The notes under the pieces are model-generated. The model saw nothing but the letters and a program-made list of their open reading frames with translations, did not search any database and was not told the DNA's origin. A stretch of DNA of 64,000 nt, from NCBI RefSeq assembly GCF_003316845.1, contig NZ_QMIK01000005.1, positions 310,001 through 374,000 on the forward strand, in the 5' to 3' direction. Position 1 is the first letter of the stretch; the number at the start of each line of letters is the position of its first letter. This document shows, in pieces, positions 27,950 to 37,312 of this stretch. Made by a program: the position numbers and the translations under genes. Source of the DNA: Cognataquiflexum aquatile (GTDB lineage Bacteria; Bacteroidota; Bacteroidia; Cytophagales; Cyclobacteriaceae).

Positions 27950-28531
27950 TTAATGATTCAATAACAAAAACATGAACAGATATAGCCAAAGACCACCCAG
28001 GAAATGCCAATACGTAACACACATTTCCATGGTATCAAGGTTTTTGGAATGGACTTTATACCTGAAGGACGAAATTAATACAATAATTAGAAATATCACA
28101 CCGCTGATTAAGTGTAATGCATGTAATCCTGTGAAAACATAAAGAAATGATCCTGCAGGATTTCCTACGAAAAAGACATCCCTGTCAACCAAAGCAATCC
28201 AACTATACCATTGACCTACAAGAAATACAAATCCCAGAATAGAAGTGATAACCATTCCGATTCTGAGTGAGGCCAAATCGTCTTTTTTTGCAGATAAATA
28301 TGCCCAATGTAAAGATATACTACTCAGGACTATAATTCCTGAGGTATACCAAAAAATGGAAGGTAGATCAAATTCAAGCCAATTGCCTTCTGATTGTCTT
28401 ACTATATACGCACTTGTGAGGGAAGCGAAAATCATCACGACTGTGACTATAAAAAGCCACAATGCGAATTTCTTCGGATGCATCGCAATGGGTTGCTCTG
28501 CGTTTTCAATATATTCAAAATTTTCTTCCAT
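27950..28531 (-). CDS. Second cytochrome c oxidase subunit III paralogue
   Basis: 193 residues, five helices. Family motifs are FVFTGLHALHLISGV (here YVFTGLHALHLISGV) near residue 130 and YWHFLGGLWLYLFMFLLL at the end. It is shorter than its neighbour, as in CyoC-type subunits with five helices. Two subunit-III-like genes side by side suggest a divided or duplicated role within one oxidase; both may be present in the complex. Confidence 0.92.
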   Translation of the reverse strand: MEENFEYIENAEQPIAMHPKKFALWLFIVTVVMIFASLTSAYIVRQSEGNWLEFDLPSIFWYTSGIIVLSSISLHWAYLSAKKDDLASLRIGMVITSILGFVFLVGQWYSWIALVDRDVFFVGNPAGSFLYVFTGLHALHLISGVIFLIIVLISSFRYKVHSKNLDTMEMCVTYWHFLGGLWLYLFMFLLLNH

Positions 28532-28534
28532 CGA

Positions 28535-29437
28535 TTAAACCTTATCTAATAAATACGCTATTTGCACAATCGGCAAATAGAGAAAGGAGCCAAACATAAT
28601 TTTAAGTGCTGATTTTCGGGAACAATCTTTCATCAATAAGAAAGTCTGTGCCAAAAACAACACCCCACAGATTGTTGCGACAATTCCTGAATTGATACCT
28701 GTCAGACCAAAATAGGTGGGCAAAAGACCCAAAGGCAACAAAAACAGGGTGTAAATCATTATTTGGATTGCAGTGTTCAGGTCTTTTTGACCTCCACTTG
28801 GCAGAAGCTTAAAACCCGCTCTTTTATAATCCTCATCGCTTACCCATGCAATCGCCCAAAAATGTGGAAATTGCCAAATAAACTGTATCCCAAAGATGAT
28901 GAGCGCTTCATGGGAAATAGCACCTGTAGCTGCAGTCCAACCCAACAATGGAGGCATGGCACCCGGGATAGCACCTACAAAAACAGCAATCGGGCCAACT
29001 CTTTTCAGAGGAGTATAAACAAAAACATATAAAACCATACTTAAAACTCCAAGCACGGTTGTTAAAGGGTTTGTGAAAATCCATAGTATTGCTATCCCTA
29101 GCAATGCAATAATTGAGGTAAACCAATATGCCTCTTTTAAAGAAATAAGGTTCAGAGGAAGAGGACGGTTTTCCGTTCTTTTCATCAATTTGTCAATGTC
29201 TCTTTCCCATATCTCATTTGCGGCACCGGAGGCACCACTAATCAGAAAACCACCGACCATAAGGGCAAAGAATTTAACCCATGAAAAGACAACACCAGAA
29301 TCACCAAGGATAAATCCAAAGACTGCTGAGAAGGTAACAAGTGCAGATAACCTGAATTTTATCAAATCCTTATATGCCCCTATTCTTAAAATAAGGAAAT
29401 CGGATATAGAATTTTCAGAAATATTTATAGTTCTCAT
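28535..29437 (-). CDS. ctaB: Protoheme IX farnesyltransferase (heme O synthase)
   Basis: 300 residues, nine helices, UbiA prenyltransferase fold. The two Asp-rich active-site motifs are present: ANEIWERDIDKLMKRTENRP near residue 73 and WVSDEDYKRAGFKLLP near residue 200. The enzyme joins farnesyl diphosphate to heme B, the first step to heme A for the oxidase. It overlaps ctaA by 4 bp and is followed 3 bp later by the subunit III paralogue. Confidence 0.95.
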   Translation of the reverse strand: MRTINISENSISDFLILRIGAYKDLIKFRLSALVTFSAVFGFILGDSGVVFSWVKFFALMVGGFLISGASGAANEIWERDIDKLMKRTENRPLPLNLISLKEAYWFTSIIALLGIAILWIFTNPLTTVLGVLSMVLYVFVYTPLKRVGPIAVFVGAIPGAMPPLLGWTAATGAISHEALIIFGIQFIWQFPHFWAIAWVSDEDYKRAGFKLLPSGGQKDLNTAIQIMIYTLFLLPLGLLPTYFGLTGINSGIVATICGVLFLAQTFLLMKDCSRKSALKIMFGSFLYLPIVQIAYLLDKV

Positions 29438-30516
29438 GAACCCGGGTTTTCTATTTTTAATTTTCTTTGAGAATCAAGTTGTAATAAAATGACAAATTGA
29501 ATCCCGATAATCATTGTTCCCAATAAGAGATGAACAGGCTGTAAAAAGGCCGGTACTCCAAAATAGGCCATTCCTACTCCGGTAAGTATTTCCAAGAAAA
29601 TCACAAAGACAAGTCCTTGGGACCATTTAAAGATACTTACATGCCTCAATGTATATTTGTAAACTTTATAAAAGAACAGAAGATGAACAGCAAATAAGAG
29701 AATTGAATATGACCTATGGACAAGGAATACCAATCCAAGATGTTCGATCCACTCTCCTCTCAAGAGATTGCCAAATTCAAATGCCACAACATCCATTTCT
29801 TCTCTGACCTGCGTCCCAAATACAATTTGAATCAACATCAATACAAGTCCAACCACCAAAATCCCAAAGAGTGTAATTGGTTTTTCAGTAGTGGCTTTTG
29901 AAGGGTAGATTAATTTATAAGATTGGAAATGAACATAAAGCAGGATACAAACTATCAACAAAGCCAACATCATGTGCAGTGTGATCATCCAAGGCAATAG
30001 GTTTGTTGACACAACTATTGAACCAATCCAAGCCTGAAACAAAACCAAAAACAGGTTTAGCACAGACAAGACAGTAATGGGTTTGCTAAGGGACCAGAGT
30101 GGAAAAGATCTGTAGACAGTAAGAAGAACCAATAATCCAATAACAGCTCCAATTAGCCTATTCACATATTCGATCCAAGTTTTAACAGGATTAAACTCCT
30201 GCTCCACTAAAATCGATTTGTCATTTTTAATTTGATCAGCTTTTTCTTGGAATCCTAATTTCTCGAGTTGGGCGACAAATTTATTATTCTTTTCTACTCT
30301 CTTGGCGGAGTATATTTCCTGATAATTACTTGGGAGCTGGTCCACACTTGTTGGCGGAACCCAGCTCCCAAAGCATTTTGGCCAATCGGGACATCCCATA
30401 CCGGATCCGGTACTTCTGACAATCCCACCGACTAATATCAGAAAATAAACAGCTATCACAGAGATCAAACTGATTCTGCGAAAGCTGTAAATTTGATTAA
30501 GATTCTTTTGATTCAT
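29434..30516 (-). CDS. ctaA: Heme A synthase (COX15/CtaA family)
   Basis: 360 residues, eight helices. Heme-ligand histidines stand in TLHMMLALLIV, LVHRSYSILLFAVHL and LQPVHLLLGTM, and a conserved STGSGMGCPDWPKCFG loop lies near residue 33. It belongs to the longer type without the Cys pair of Bacillus CtaA. It oxidises the C8 methyl of heme O to give heme A. The start overlaps the subunit I stop by 20 bp. Confidence 0.93.
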   Translation of the reverse strand: MNQKNLNQIYSFRRISLISVIAVYFLILVGGIVRSTGSGMGCPDWPKCFGSWVPPTSVDQLPSNYQEIYSAKRVEKNNKFVAQLEKLGFQEKADQIKNDKSILVEQEFNPVKTWIEYVNRLIGAVIGLLVLLTVYRSFPLWSLSKPITVLSVLNLFLVLFQAWIGSIVVSTNLLPWMITLHMMLALLIVCILLYVHFQSYKLIYPSKATTEKPITLFGILVVGLVLMLIQIVFGTQVREEMDVVAFEFGNLLRGEWIEHLGLVFLVHRSYSILLFAVHLLFFYKVYKYTLRHVSIFKWSQGLVFVIFLEILTGVGMAYFGVPAFLQPVHLLLGTMIIGIQFVILLQLDSQRKLKIENPGS

Positions 30517-32389
30517 TAGCTACAAGAACTTCCTCTTCGTCTGCAATAATTGCTTTCTCCAATTTAACCAATTCCTGTTCATGAGGAAGGTTTGATTCAG
30601 GAGTAGCAGACAACGGAACAGTCTGAGGGATAAAATCCTCAGCAGCACCCGGCTTCGAGTAGTCATAAGGCCATCTGTATACAGTTGGTATTTCACCTGG
30701 CCAGTTGCCATGCTTAGGATGAAGAGGAGTAGTCCACTCAAGTGTATTGGACCTCCAAGGATTCAAGGAAGCAACTCTTCCTCTGTACATAGAGTAGAAG
30801 AAATTGAACAGGAAGATCAGCTGAGCTCCAAATGTAATAATGGCAGCTACTGATACAAACATATTGAGATCAGTATACATATTGGAGAACTCAAAGTTTG
30901 TCCAGCTGTAATATCTTCTTGGGAAACCAGCTATACCAATATAGTGCATCGGGAAGAACACCATGTAGACTCCGATAAAAGTCAACCAGAAATGGATATA
31001 TCCTAACCTTGCGTCCATCATTCTACCAAACATCTTAGGGAACCAATGGTAAACCCCTGCCATCAATCCAAAGAAAGATGCAGAACCCATTACCAAGTGG
31101 AAGTGAGCTACTACGAAATAAGTATCGTGCAATTGAATATCAATGGCTGAGTTACCGAGGAAGATACCTGTCAAACCCCCAGAGATAAAGAATGAAACCA
31201 ATCCTATCGAGAATAACATCCCTGGAGTGAAAATCAGATTACCTCTCCACAACGTAGTGAGATAGTTAAATACTTTTACAGCTGATGGGATAGCAATGAT
31301 CAAGGTAAGGAACATGAAGATGGAACCCAAGAAAGGATTCATCCCTGACACAAACATGTGGTGAGCCCAAACGATAAATGACAGGATGGTAATTCCAAGC
31401 ATTGAAATAATCATTGCTTTATATCCGAAAATCGGCTTTCTGGAATTCACAGATATAATTTCTGAGGTTATACCAAGCGCTGGCAACAAAACGATATATA
31501 CTTCAGGGTGGCCAAGGAACCAGAATAAATGCTGGTATAGAACAGGGCTACCGCCGGTATTTGGCAATGCTTCACCTCCAATATAAATATCGGAAAGATA
31601 GAAACTAGTACCAAAACTCCTATCAAACACTAGCAGCAATGCAGCTGAAAACAATACAGGGAATGAAAGTAATCCAATAACCGCAGTAAGGAAGAAAGCC
31701 CAGATGGTCAGAGGAAGTCTTGAAAAGGACATCCCTTTGGTTCTCAAGTTGATTACTGTAGTGATATAATTGATACCCCCCAATAAAGAAGATGCAATAA
31801 AGCACGTCATCGCAATCAACCACAATGTCATACCCAAACCTGAACCAGGCATAGCCTGTTCAAGTGCTGATAAGGGCGGATAGACTACCCATCCACCGGA
31901 TGCAGGACCCGTTTCGATAAACAAGGAAATGAACATGATCACGCCTGAGAGGAAAAAGAACCAATAGGAAAGCATGTTCATAAAACCTGAAGCCATATCT
32001 CTTGCTCCAATCTGTAAAGGGATAAGGAAATTGGAGAAAGTACCACTCAGACCGGCAGTCAATACAAAGAACACCATAATGGTACCATGCATGGTAACAA
32101 GAGCCAGATAGAAGTTTGGATCCAATTTACCTGCATCATCTATCCATCCTCCAAGTATTGGTTTAAGCCAATACAATTCCATGTCTGGGAAACCTAATTG
32201 CAATCTGAAAATGATGGATAATAAACCACCGATAATTGCCCAGAATATACCTGTCACCAAGAATTGCTTACCGATCATCTTGTGATCAGTGGTGAAAATA
32301 TATTTGGTTATAAAATTATCGTGATGCTCATGGTCATCGTGGTGATCATGTGCACTAGCACTGTGAGTAGCTGTATGAGCTGTTGCCAT
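30497..32389 (-). CDS. coxA: Cytochrome c oxidase subunit I (aa3/caa3-type)
   Basis: 630 residues, about 12 helices. A His-rich N-terminal tail (HDHHDDHEHHDN) precedes the core. The CuB/His-Tyr region GHPEVYIVLLPALGI is near residue 290, AHHMFVSGMNP near 340, and the heme ligands lie in HDTYFVVAHFHLVMG near 415. The C-terminal 90 residues include an acidic tail. It reduces oxygen at heme a3-CuB and pumps protons. It is 16 bp after subunit II in the operon. Confidence 0.96.
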   Translation of the reverse strand: MATAHTATHSASAHDHHDDHEHHDNFITKYIFTTDHKMIGKQFLVTGIFWAIIGGLLSIIFRLQLGFPDMELYWLKPILGGWIDDAGKLDPNFYLALVTMHGTIMVFFVLTAGLSGTFSNFLIPLQIGARDMASGFMNMLSYWFFFLSGVIMFISLFIETGPASGGWVVYPPLSALEQAMPGSGLGMTLWLIAMTCFIASSLLGGINYITTVINLRTKGMSFSRLPLTIWAFFLTAVIGLLSFPVLFSAALLLVFDRSFGTSFYLSDIYIGGEALPNTGGSPVLYQHLFWFLGHPEVYIVLLPALGITSEIISVNSRKPIFGYKAMIISMLGITILSFIVWAHHMFVSGMNPFLGSIFMFLTLIIAIPSAVKVFNYLTTLWRGNLIFTPGMLFSIGLVSFFISGGLTGIFLGNSAIDIQLHDTYFVVAHFHLVMGSASFFGLMAGVYHWFPKMFGRMMDARLGYIHFWLTFIGVYMVFFPMHYIGIAGFPRRYYSWTNFEFSNMYTDLNMFVSVAAIITFGAQLIFLFNFFYSMYRGRVASLNPWRSNTLEWTTPLHPKHGNWPGEIPTVYRWPYDYSKPGAAEDFIPQTVPLSATPESNLPHEQELVKLEKAIIADEEEVLVANESKES

Positions 32390-32405
32390 ATTTTTGATAA
32401 TTTAA

Positions 32406-33440
32406 TTACTTATGTTCGCTGATAGTTATTTCAGCCAATTCTTTCATTTCAGGAGATAAATTCTCAACAAGCGCAGGGTTATTGACAATATATGGTTTTT
32501 GTTCAGCCAACCATTTTCTGTACTCTGCAGGCTCCACCACGTTGATTACCCTTCTCATAGAAAAGTGACCCTTACCGCAAACCTCGGTACATGCAATCTC
32601 ATATTCGAATTCAGGATCGTTCAATTCAGCTCTCATTTCTTCTGTAGTCTTTGTAGCTACAAACCAGAACTTGGTTGGCATCCCCGGAACTGCATCCATT
32701 TTCAATCTCATATGTGGGGCAAAAACTGAATGAAGGACGTCCCTTGCTCTAATCTTAAATAAAACTGGCTCACCCTTAGGGATCACAACAACTGGTGAAT
32801 TGAAATCATCATGGGCGTTTTTGTCTGAGAAATCGACTCCGGAAACATTCGAAGCATTGGTTAGCCTATAATCATTGGCCCCAAGTACATTGTCCATTCC
32901 GGGATATCTAACTTCCCAAGCAAATTGATATCCTAACAATTCTACCACATGTGCATTTTCAGGTGCAGGTTTGGTAATGTCAGACCATGCTTTCCATCCT
33001 CCGATTACCAAAAGTGCCAACACTATGGCGGGAACCACCGTCCAGATTACTTCAAGTTTATTGTTATCAGGATAAAAGGCTGCTTTTCTATCCTCCTTAT
33101 ATTGGTATTTGTATGGGAACCAGAAAAGTAGAACGTGAGTAATAATAAATATTACACCAGTAACAGCCATGGTAATCCAGAACAACTGATCGGTAACGGC
33201 ACCGTGTTCAGAGGCTAAGGGAGGATTGTAATTATCAAACTCTTTAATTGAGTACCAAAACATCAATACACCTGATCCAACAAGGAAGAGAACAAACATC
33301 ATTGCATTCACCTTATTGCTTCCTGAAGCAACTTTTTTGTCACTACCCTTCACCACTGAGACAAGGGTCTGTATTCTATATACCATCCATATTATGGATA
33401 TGAGTAATAAAATACCAACTGCGATTAGAAATCCGTACAT
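32406..33440 (-). CDS. coxB: Cytochrome c oxidase subunit II
   Basis: 344 residues. Three hydrophobic segments occur in the first 165 residues, one more than usual. The cupredoxin domain carries the CuA ligands: LHSVFAPHMRL (first His, about 236) and CTEVCGKGHFSM (C-x3-C-x3-H-x2-M, about 284-295). No fused cytochrome c domain is seen, so electrons must come from an external c-type cytochrome, most likely ActE or ActA of the adjacent complex. Confidence 0.95.
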   Translation of the reverse strand: MYGFLIAVGILLLISIIWMVYRIQTLVSVVKGSDKKVASGSNKVNAMMFVLFLVGSGVLMFWYSIKEFDNYNPPLASEHGAVTDQLFWITMAVTGVIFIITHVLLFWFPYKYQYKEDRKAAFYPDNNKLEVIWTVVPAIVLALLVIGGWKAWSDITKPAPENAHVVELLGYQFAWEVRYPGMDNVLGANDYRLTNASNVSGVDFSDKNAHDDFNSPVVVIPKGEPVLFKIRARDVLHSVFAPHMRLKMDAVPGMPTKFWFVATKTTEEMRAELNDPEFEYEIACTEVCGKGHFSMRRVINVVEPAEYRKWLAEQKPYIVNNPALVENLSPEMKELAEITISEHK

Positions 33441-33461
33441 AATTATAAGTTTATCGGATAA

Positions 33462-34754
33462 TTAAATATGATGATGATAACTTTCTTCCAACATTGGATG
33501 ATTCTTGGCTATAAGGTTTCGTTTAGATAGATTGTTTAAAACAACATATGTAACCAAAGAACCAAACACCAAAAACATCCCTACTTCCATCAAACCAAAG
33601 CCCCCATTGTGACCTAGGGTACCAGGCTGAACCATCAAGAAGAAGTCAAACCAGTGTCCAATGATAATCAGGGAGCAAATAAGCTTGAGAAATATTCCAT
33701 GCCTTTTTGCATCTCTAGTCATTAGAACAAGGAATGGAAGGAAGAAGTTTAGCGCTAGATTTACAAAAATGAACGGGCTATACACATCACTTTCCAGTCT
33801 CTCTATGAAGTAAACTGATTCTTCAGGTATATTGGCATAATAGATCAACAAGAACTGCGAAAACCAGATATAGGTCCAGAAAATCGAGAAAGCAAAAACA
33901 AATTTTCCAAGATCATGGATATGGTTTTCATTTACCATTTCAAGATATCCTCTTTCTTTTAGAAATACCGTTACCAAAGTCATCGCAGACAATCCTGCTA
34001 CAAACCATGAAGCAAAAACATACCATCCAAACATGGTTGAAAACCAGTGTGTATCGATAGACATTACCCAGTCCCAAGCTGAAATTGAAGAAGAAACCGC
34101 AAAGAAAACAAGGAACAAAGCAGACCATTTCCTGATCTTATACCAAGTTTGATTTCCAGGATTTAAGTCTTCCTGATAGGATAAATTTTTCAATTTGTTG
34201 AAGAACAAAACCCATGCTCCAAAGAATAAAACCATTCTGATAATGAAGAAAGCAGGGAAAGTTCCCTTTTCAAGTGGCCAAAAGAAAAAAGCAGCTTTAC
34301 CATCAATGATTTTATCGTAATCAGGGCTGTTTATATCAAATAAGGTTTTGTGAGTCCAGTGGAAAATATCGTGGCCTACAATGAAATAACTCACAATCAT
34401 TATTATTCCTGCAAAAGGCAGCCAATATCCGAAAGAAAGAAATATCCTTAACAATGGTGCTGACCATCCTGCTTGGGCAGCATATTGGATAGCAAAAAAG
34501 AATACCCCAATAACCGCAATACCTGTAAAGTAGACATTATTGATCCAAAGATTGGCATATAGTCTTTGATACCAATGGAAAGCATGGCCTCCTTCAGCAT
34601 GGGCTTCATCATGACCTCCGCCTAAAGCAGCCATCAAAATCCCTGCAGTAAGAATTACTGCGCCAAAGATCAAAACAGTAAATATTGTTTTCTTCAGCCC
34701 TGCCGAGAAATCAAATTTCTGATCCAAATTATAATTTGTAGTACTGTGACCCAT
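33462..34754 (-). CDS. actF: Alternative complex III subunit ActF
   Basis: 430 residues, about ten helices. It is a shortened paralogue of the NrfD-like ActC. It has a His-rich loop (GGGHDEAHAEGGHAFHW near residues 46-62) and YFIVGHDIFHWTHKTLF near residue 122. In alternative complex III, ActF forms the second membrane module next to ActC and contributes to the quinol-binding or proton-related region. It sits 2 bp after actE and 21 bp before coxB. Confidence 0.93.
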   Translation of the reverse strand: MGHSTTNYNLDQKFDFSAGLKKTIFTVLIFGAVILTAGILMAALGGGHDEAHAEGGHAFHWYQRLYANLWINNVYFTGIAVIGVFFFAIQYAAQAGWSAPLLRIFLSFGYWLPFAGIIMIVSYFIVGHDIFHWTHKTLFDINSPDYDKIIDGKAAFFFWPLEKGTFPAFFIIRMVLFFGAWVLFFNKLKNLSYQEDLNPGNQTWYKIRKWSALFLVFFAVSSSISAWDWVMSIDTHWFSTMFGWYVFASWFVAGLSAMTLVTVFLKERGYLEMVNENHIHDLGKFVFAFSIFWTYIWFSQFLLIYYANIPEESVYFIERLESDVYSPFIFVNLALNFFLPFLVLMTRDAKRHGIFLKLICSLIIIGHWFDFFLMVQPGTLGHNGGFGLMEVGMFLVFGSLVTYVVLNNLSKRNLIAKNHPMLEESYHHHI

Positions 34755-34756
34755 GA

Positions 34757-35383
34757 TTATTGCTTCTGAATTTCTTGTTTAACATAGTGAACAATTTTCC
34801 AAATTCTTTCCTGAGGAATCTGAGAACCATGTGCCCCCATTCTACCTTTTCCTTTCATGACTACATGGAAAATATGGCCTTCAGGTAGGTTGATATAGGC
34901 GCCGCCTTTTAGATTGGCCACACCACCGATTACCTCTCCGGCTTTTCCGTCTCCCTCACCGCCTTGTCCATGGCAAGCAGAACAATATTGTGTGTACAAT
35001 ACTTTTCCTTCCGCCAAAACCTGAGGAGTCAAAGCAACAGGGTTTACATTCAATGCTGCAGCTTCTAATTCAAACTGCTTCAACCTATAAGGAAGAGAAC
35101 CGTCTTTAGACCTTGGAACAGTGTTGGCTACCGGTTCACGCATATTCATGCGGTTAGGGTTATTGATGTTACTGTTGAAAAATTCCCCTTTTCCGTCTTC
35201 TCTTGAGGATAACCATGCACCCTCATCTTCATTCACTATTTGTGAAAGAGGTTCATATGCAATTGAATTATACATTTGCGGTGCATATTCATATCCAGGA
35301 TCCTCACCGGAAGCACCACAGGAAGCCAAGCCAAAAGCTGCTCCTAGAAATGCTAAAGTGTATATAGAATGTGTGATTTTCAT
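34757..35383 (-). CDS. actE: Alternative complex III mono-heme cytochrome c lipoprotein ActE
   Basis: 208 residues. The N-terminus ends in a lipobox (GLASC, Cys22), so it is lipid-anchored. One heme c motif, YCSACHGQGGEGDG, lies near residue 136 and a possible Met ligand near 180 (VVMKGKGRMGAHG). It carries electrons from the ActA/ActB module towards the oxidase CuA. It starts 12 bp after actD. Confidence 0.93.
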   Translation of the reverse strand: MKITHSIYTLAFLGAAFGLASCGASGEDPGYEYAPQMYNSIAYEPLSQIVNEDEGAWLSSREDGKGEFFNSNINNPNRMNMREPVANTVPRSKDGSLPYRLKQFELEAAALNVNPVALTPQVLAEGKVLYTQYCSACHGQGGEGDGKAGEVIGGVANLKGGAYINLPEGHIFHVVMKGKGRMGAHGSQIPQERIWKIVHYVKQEIQKQ

Positions 35384-35395
35384 ATATCTATTTAC

Positions 35396-35926
35396 CTATT
35401 CAAAACTTTTAAAATTTACCTCTGAAGCTCCTGAGTTTTTCAAGACATCAGTTAATTGACTTTCTCCCATAGAAGAGTTTACTGCCAAATCAATTGCCAT
35501 AACATGCTTGTCATCTGTGATTCGGATGTCAAAAATCCGCGGCTGACCCCAAGGCTTCAGGTTACTTGCAATCATGAAAACACCTACCATACCGAACGCC
35601 GCCAATAAAACAGTCAGTTCGAAAGTAACAGGTACAAAATCAGGAACAGCAGCGTGGTCTTTACCTCCGATTATCATCGGCCAATCAATCTTCATCATAT
35701 AAAACTGCATGGTGAGTGCAAGAATAGTACCCAACATCCCAAATAGGAAAGCTGCTATTGGAAGTTTGCTTCTTTTATATCCCAAAACATCATCTATTCC
35801 ATGAACCGGAAACGGCGAATAGACCTCATGAATTTTTACGCCTGTTCCTCTTACCTTAGATATTGCATCCAACAAGACATCCTCATCGTCATATACGCCC
35901 AGGATGAAATTTTTATCTCTTTCCAT
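35396..35926 (-). CDS. actD: Alternative complex III subunit ActD (DUF3341)
   Basis: 176 residues. A soluble N-terminal part with GVYDDEDVLLDAI (residues 10-22) and VYSPFPVHGID, followed by two membrane helices (about 57-80, 105-125), matches DUF3341/ActD. In solved alternative complex III structures this subunit anchors the membrane modules. It lies 3 bp after actC. Confidence 0.93.
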   Translation of the reverse strand: MERDKNFILGVYDDEDVLLDAISKVRGTGVKIHEVYSPFPVHGIDDVLGYKRSKLPIAAFLFGMLGTILALTMQFYMMKIDWPMIIGGKDHAAVPDFVPVTFELTVLLAAFGMVGVFMIASNLKPWGQPRIFDIRITDDKHVMAIDLAVNSSMGESQLTDVLKNSGASEVNFKSFE

Positions 35927-35929
35927 GCT

Positions 35930-37294
35930 TTATTTAGTTACTTTTTCTGAGGTTGATTTCACAATAGATTTAATTTCAGCCATGTTGACTACCGGGAAGA
36001 ACTTCGCAAACAGGAAAAACAATGTGAAGAACAATCCGAAGGTGAACAGATAAACCCCAACATCTGAGATGGTTGGATAGAACATTGCCCAAGATGATGG
36101 AAGGTAATCCCTATGCAAAGAGGTCACAATGATCACAAATCTTTCAAACCACATTCCGATATTTACTACAAGGGATAATAAGAAAGTGGCAACAATTGAA
36201 GTCCTGATTTTCTTGAACCAGAATAGTTGCGGAGAAATCACGTTACATGTCATCATAGACCAATATGCCCACCAATATGGACCAAACATCCTGTTCATAA
36301 AGGCATATTGCTCAGCGGCAACACCTGAATACCAAGCAATGAAGAATTCTGTGATATAAGCAATACCTACAATAGATCCGGTGATGATGATTACAATGTT
36401 CATCAATTCAATATGACCTATAGTAATGTAATCCTCCAAATGGAAAACTTTCCTTGTCACAATCATCAATGTCAATACCATTGCAAAACCTGAGAAAATC
36501 GCCCCGGCAACAAAGTATGGAGGGAAGATAGTTGTATGCCATCCCGGAATAACTGAGGTAGCAAAGTCAAAGGATACAATGGTGTGTACAGATAGAACCA
36601 AAGGAGTTGCTAAACCTGCCAAAATCAAAGCTACTGATTCATATCTGCTCCAGGTTTTAGCAGCGCCATCCCAACCAAATGACAGGGCACCGTATATGCT
36701 TTTTCTGATTCCTGTAGCTCTGTCCCTAATTGTTGCAAAGTCGGGAATCAAACCTATATACCAAAATACCAAGGATACAGAGAAATAGGTGGAAATCGCA
36801 AACACGTCCCAAAGCAGTGGTGAGTTGAAATTCACCCAAAGTGATCCAAATGTATTGGGAAGTGGCAAAGCCCAATAAGCACCCAACCATGGTCTACCCA
36901 TGTGAATGACAGGGAACATGGCCGCACAGATTACAGCAAAAATGGTCATGGCTTCAGCAGCTCTATTGATGGCCATTCTCCACTTCTGTCTGAACAATAA
37001 TAGTACAGCGGAAATCAATGTACCGGCGTGACCGATACCAACCCACCAAACGAAGTTGGTGATATCCCAAGCCCAGCCGACGGTTTTATTGAGCCCCCAC
37101 ATACCGATACCTTCCCAAAGAGTAGCTATCAATGCTATGGATCCTAATAACAAAACCCCCACAGAAAACAAAAAGGCCAATAACCAACCCAAGCTAGGCT
37201 TCGCCTCTACTTGTCTTGATATATCATGGGTGACGTCTTTCAGAGTTTTACCGCCTGTAATCAGAGGCTGGCGTACGGATGAAGTAACATGCAT
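35930..37294 (-). CDS. actC: Alternative complex III quinol-oxidising subunit ActC (NrfD/PsrC family)
   Basis: 454 residues with ten helices of the NrfD type. [21 protein letters not shown] (about residues 83-103) and [17 protein letters not shown] (about 131-147) mark the likely quinol site. It takes electrons from menaquinol and passes them through the iron-sulphur clusters of ActB. It is 18 bp after actB. Confidence 0.95.
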   Translation of the reverse strand: MHVTSSVRQPLITGGKTLKDVTHDISRQVEAKPSLGWLLAFLFSVGVLLLGSIALIATLWEGIGMWGLNKTVGWAWDITNFVWWVGIGHAGTLISAVLLLFRQKWRMAINRAAEAMTIFAVICAAMFPVIHMGRPWLGAYWALPLPNTFGSLWVNFNSPLLWDVFAISTYFSVSLVFWYIGLIPDFATIRDRATGIRKSIYGALSFGWDGAAKTWSRYESVALILAGLATPLVLSVHTIVSFDFATSVIPGWHTTIFPPYFVAGAIFSGFAMVLTLMIVTRKVFHLEDYITIGHIELMNIVIIITGSIVGIAYITEFFIAWYSGVAAEQYAFMNRMFGPYWWAYWSMMTCNVISPQLFWFKKIRTSIVATFLLSLVVNIGMWFERFVIIVTSLHRDYLPSSWAMFYPTISDVGVYLFTFGLFFTLFFLFAKFFPVVNMAEIKSIVKSTSEKVTK

Positions 37295-37312
37295 ATCTTA
37301 TAAAATTATTTA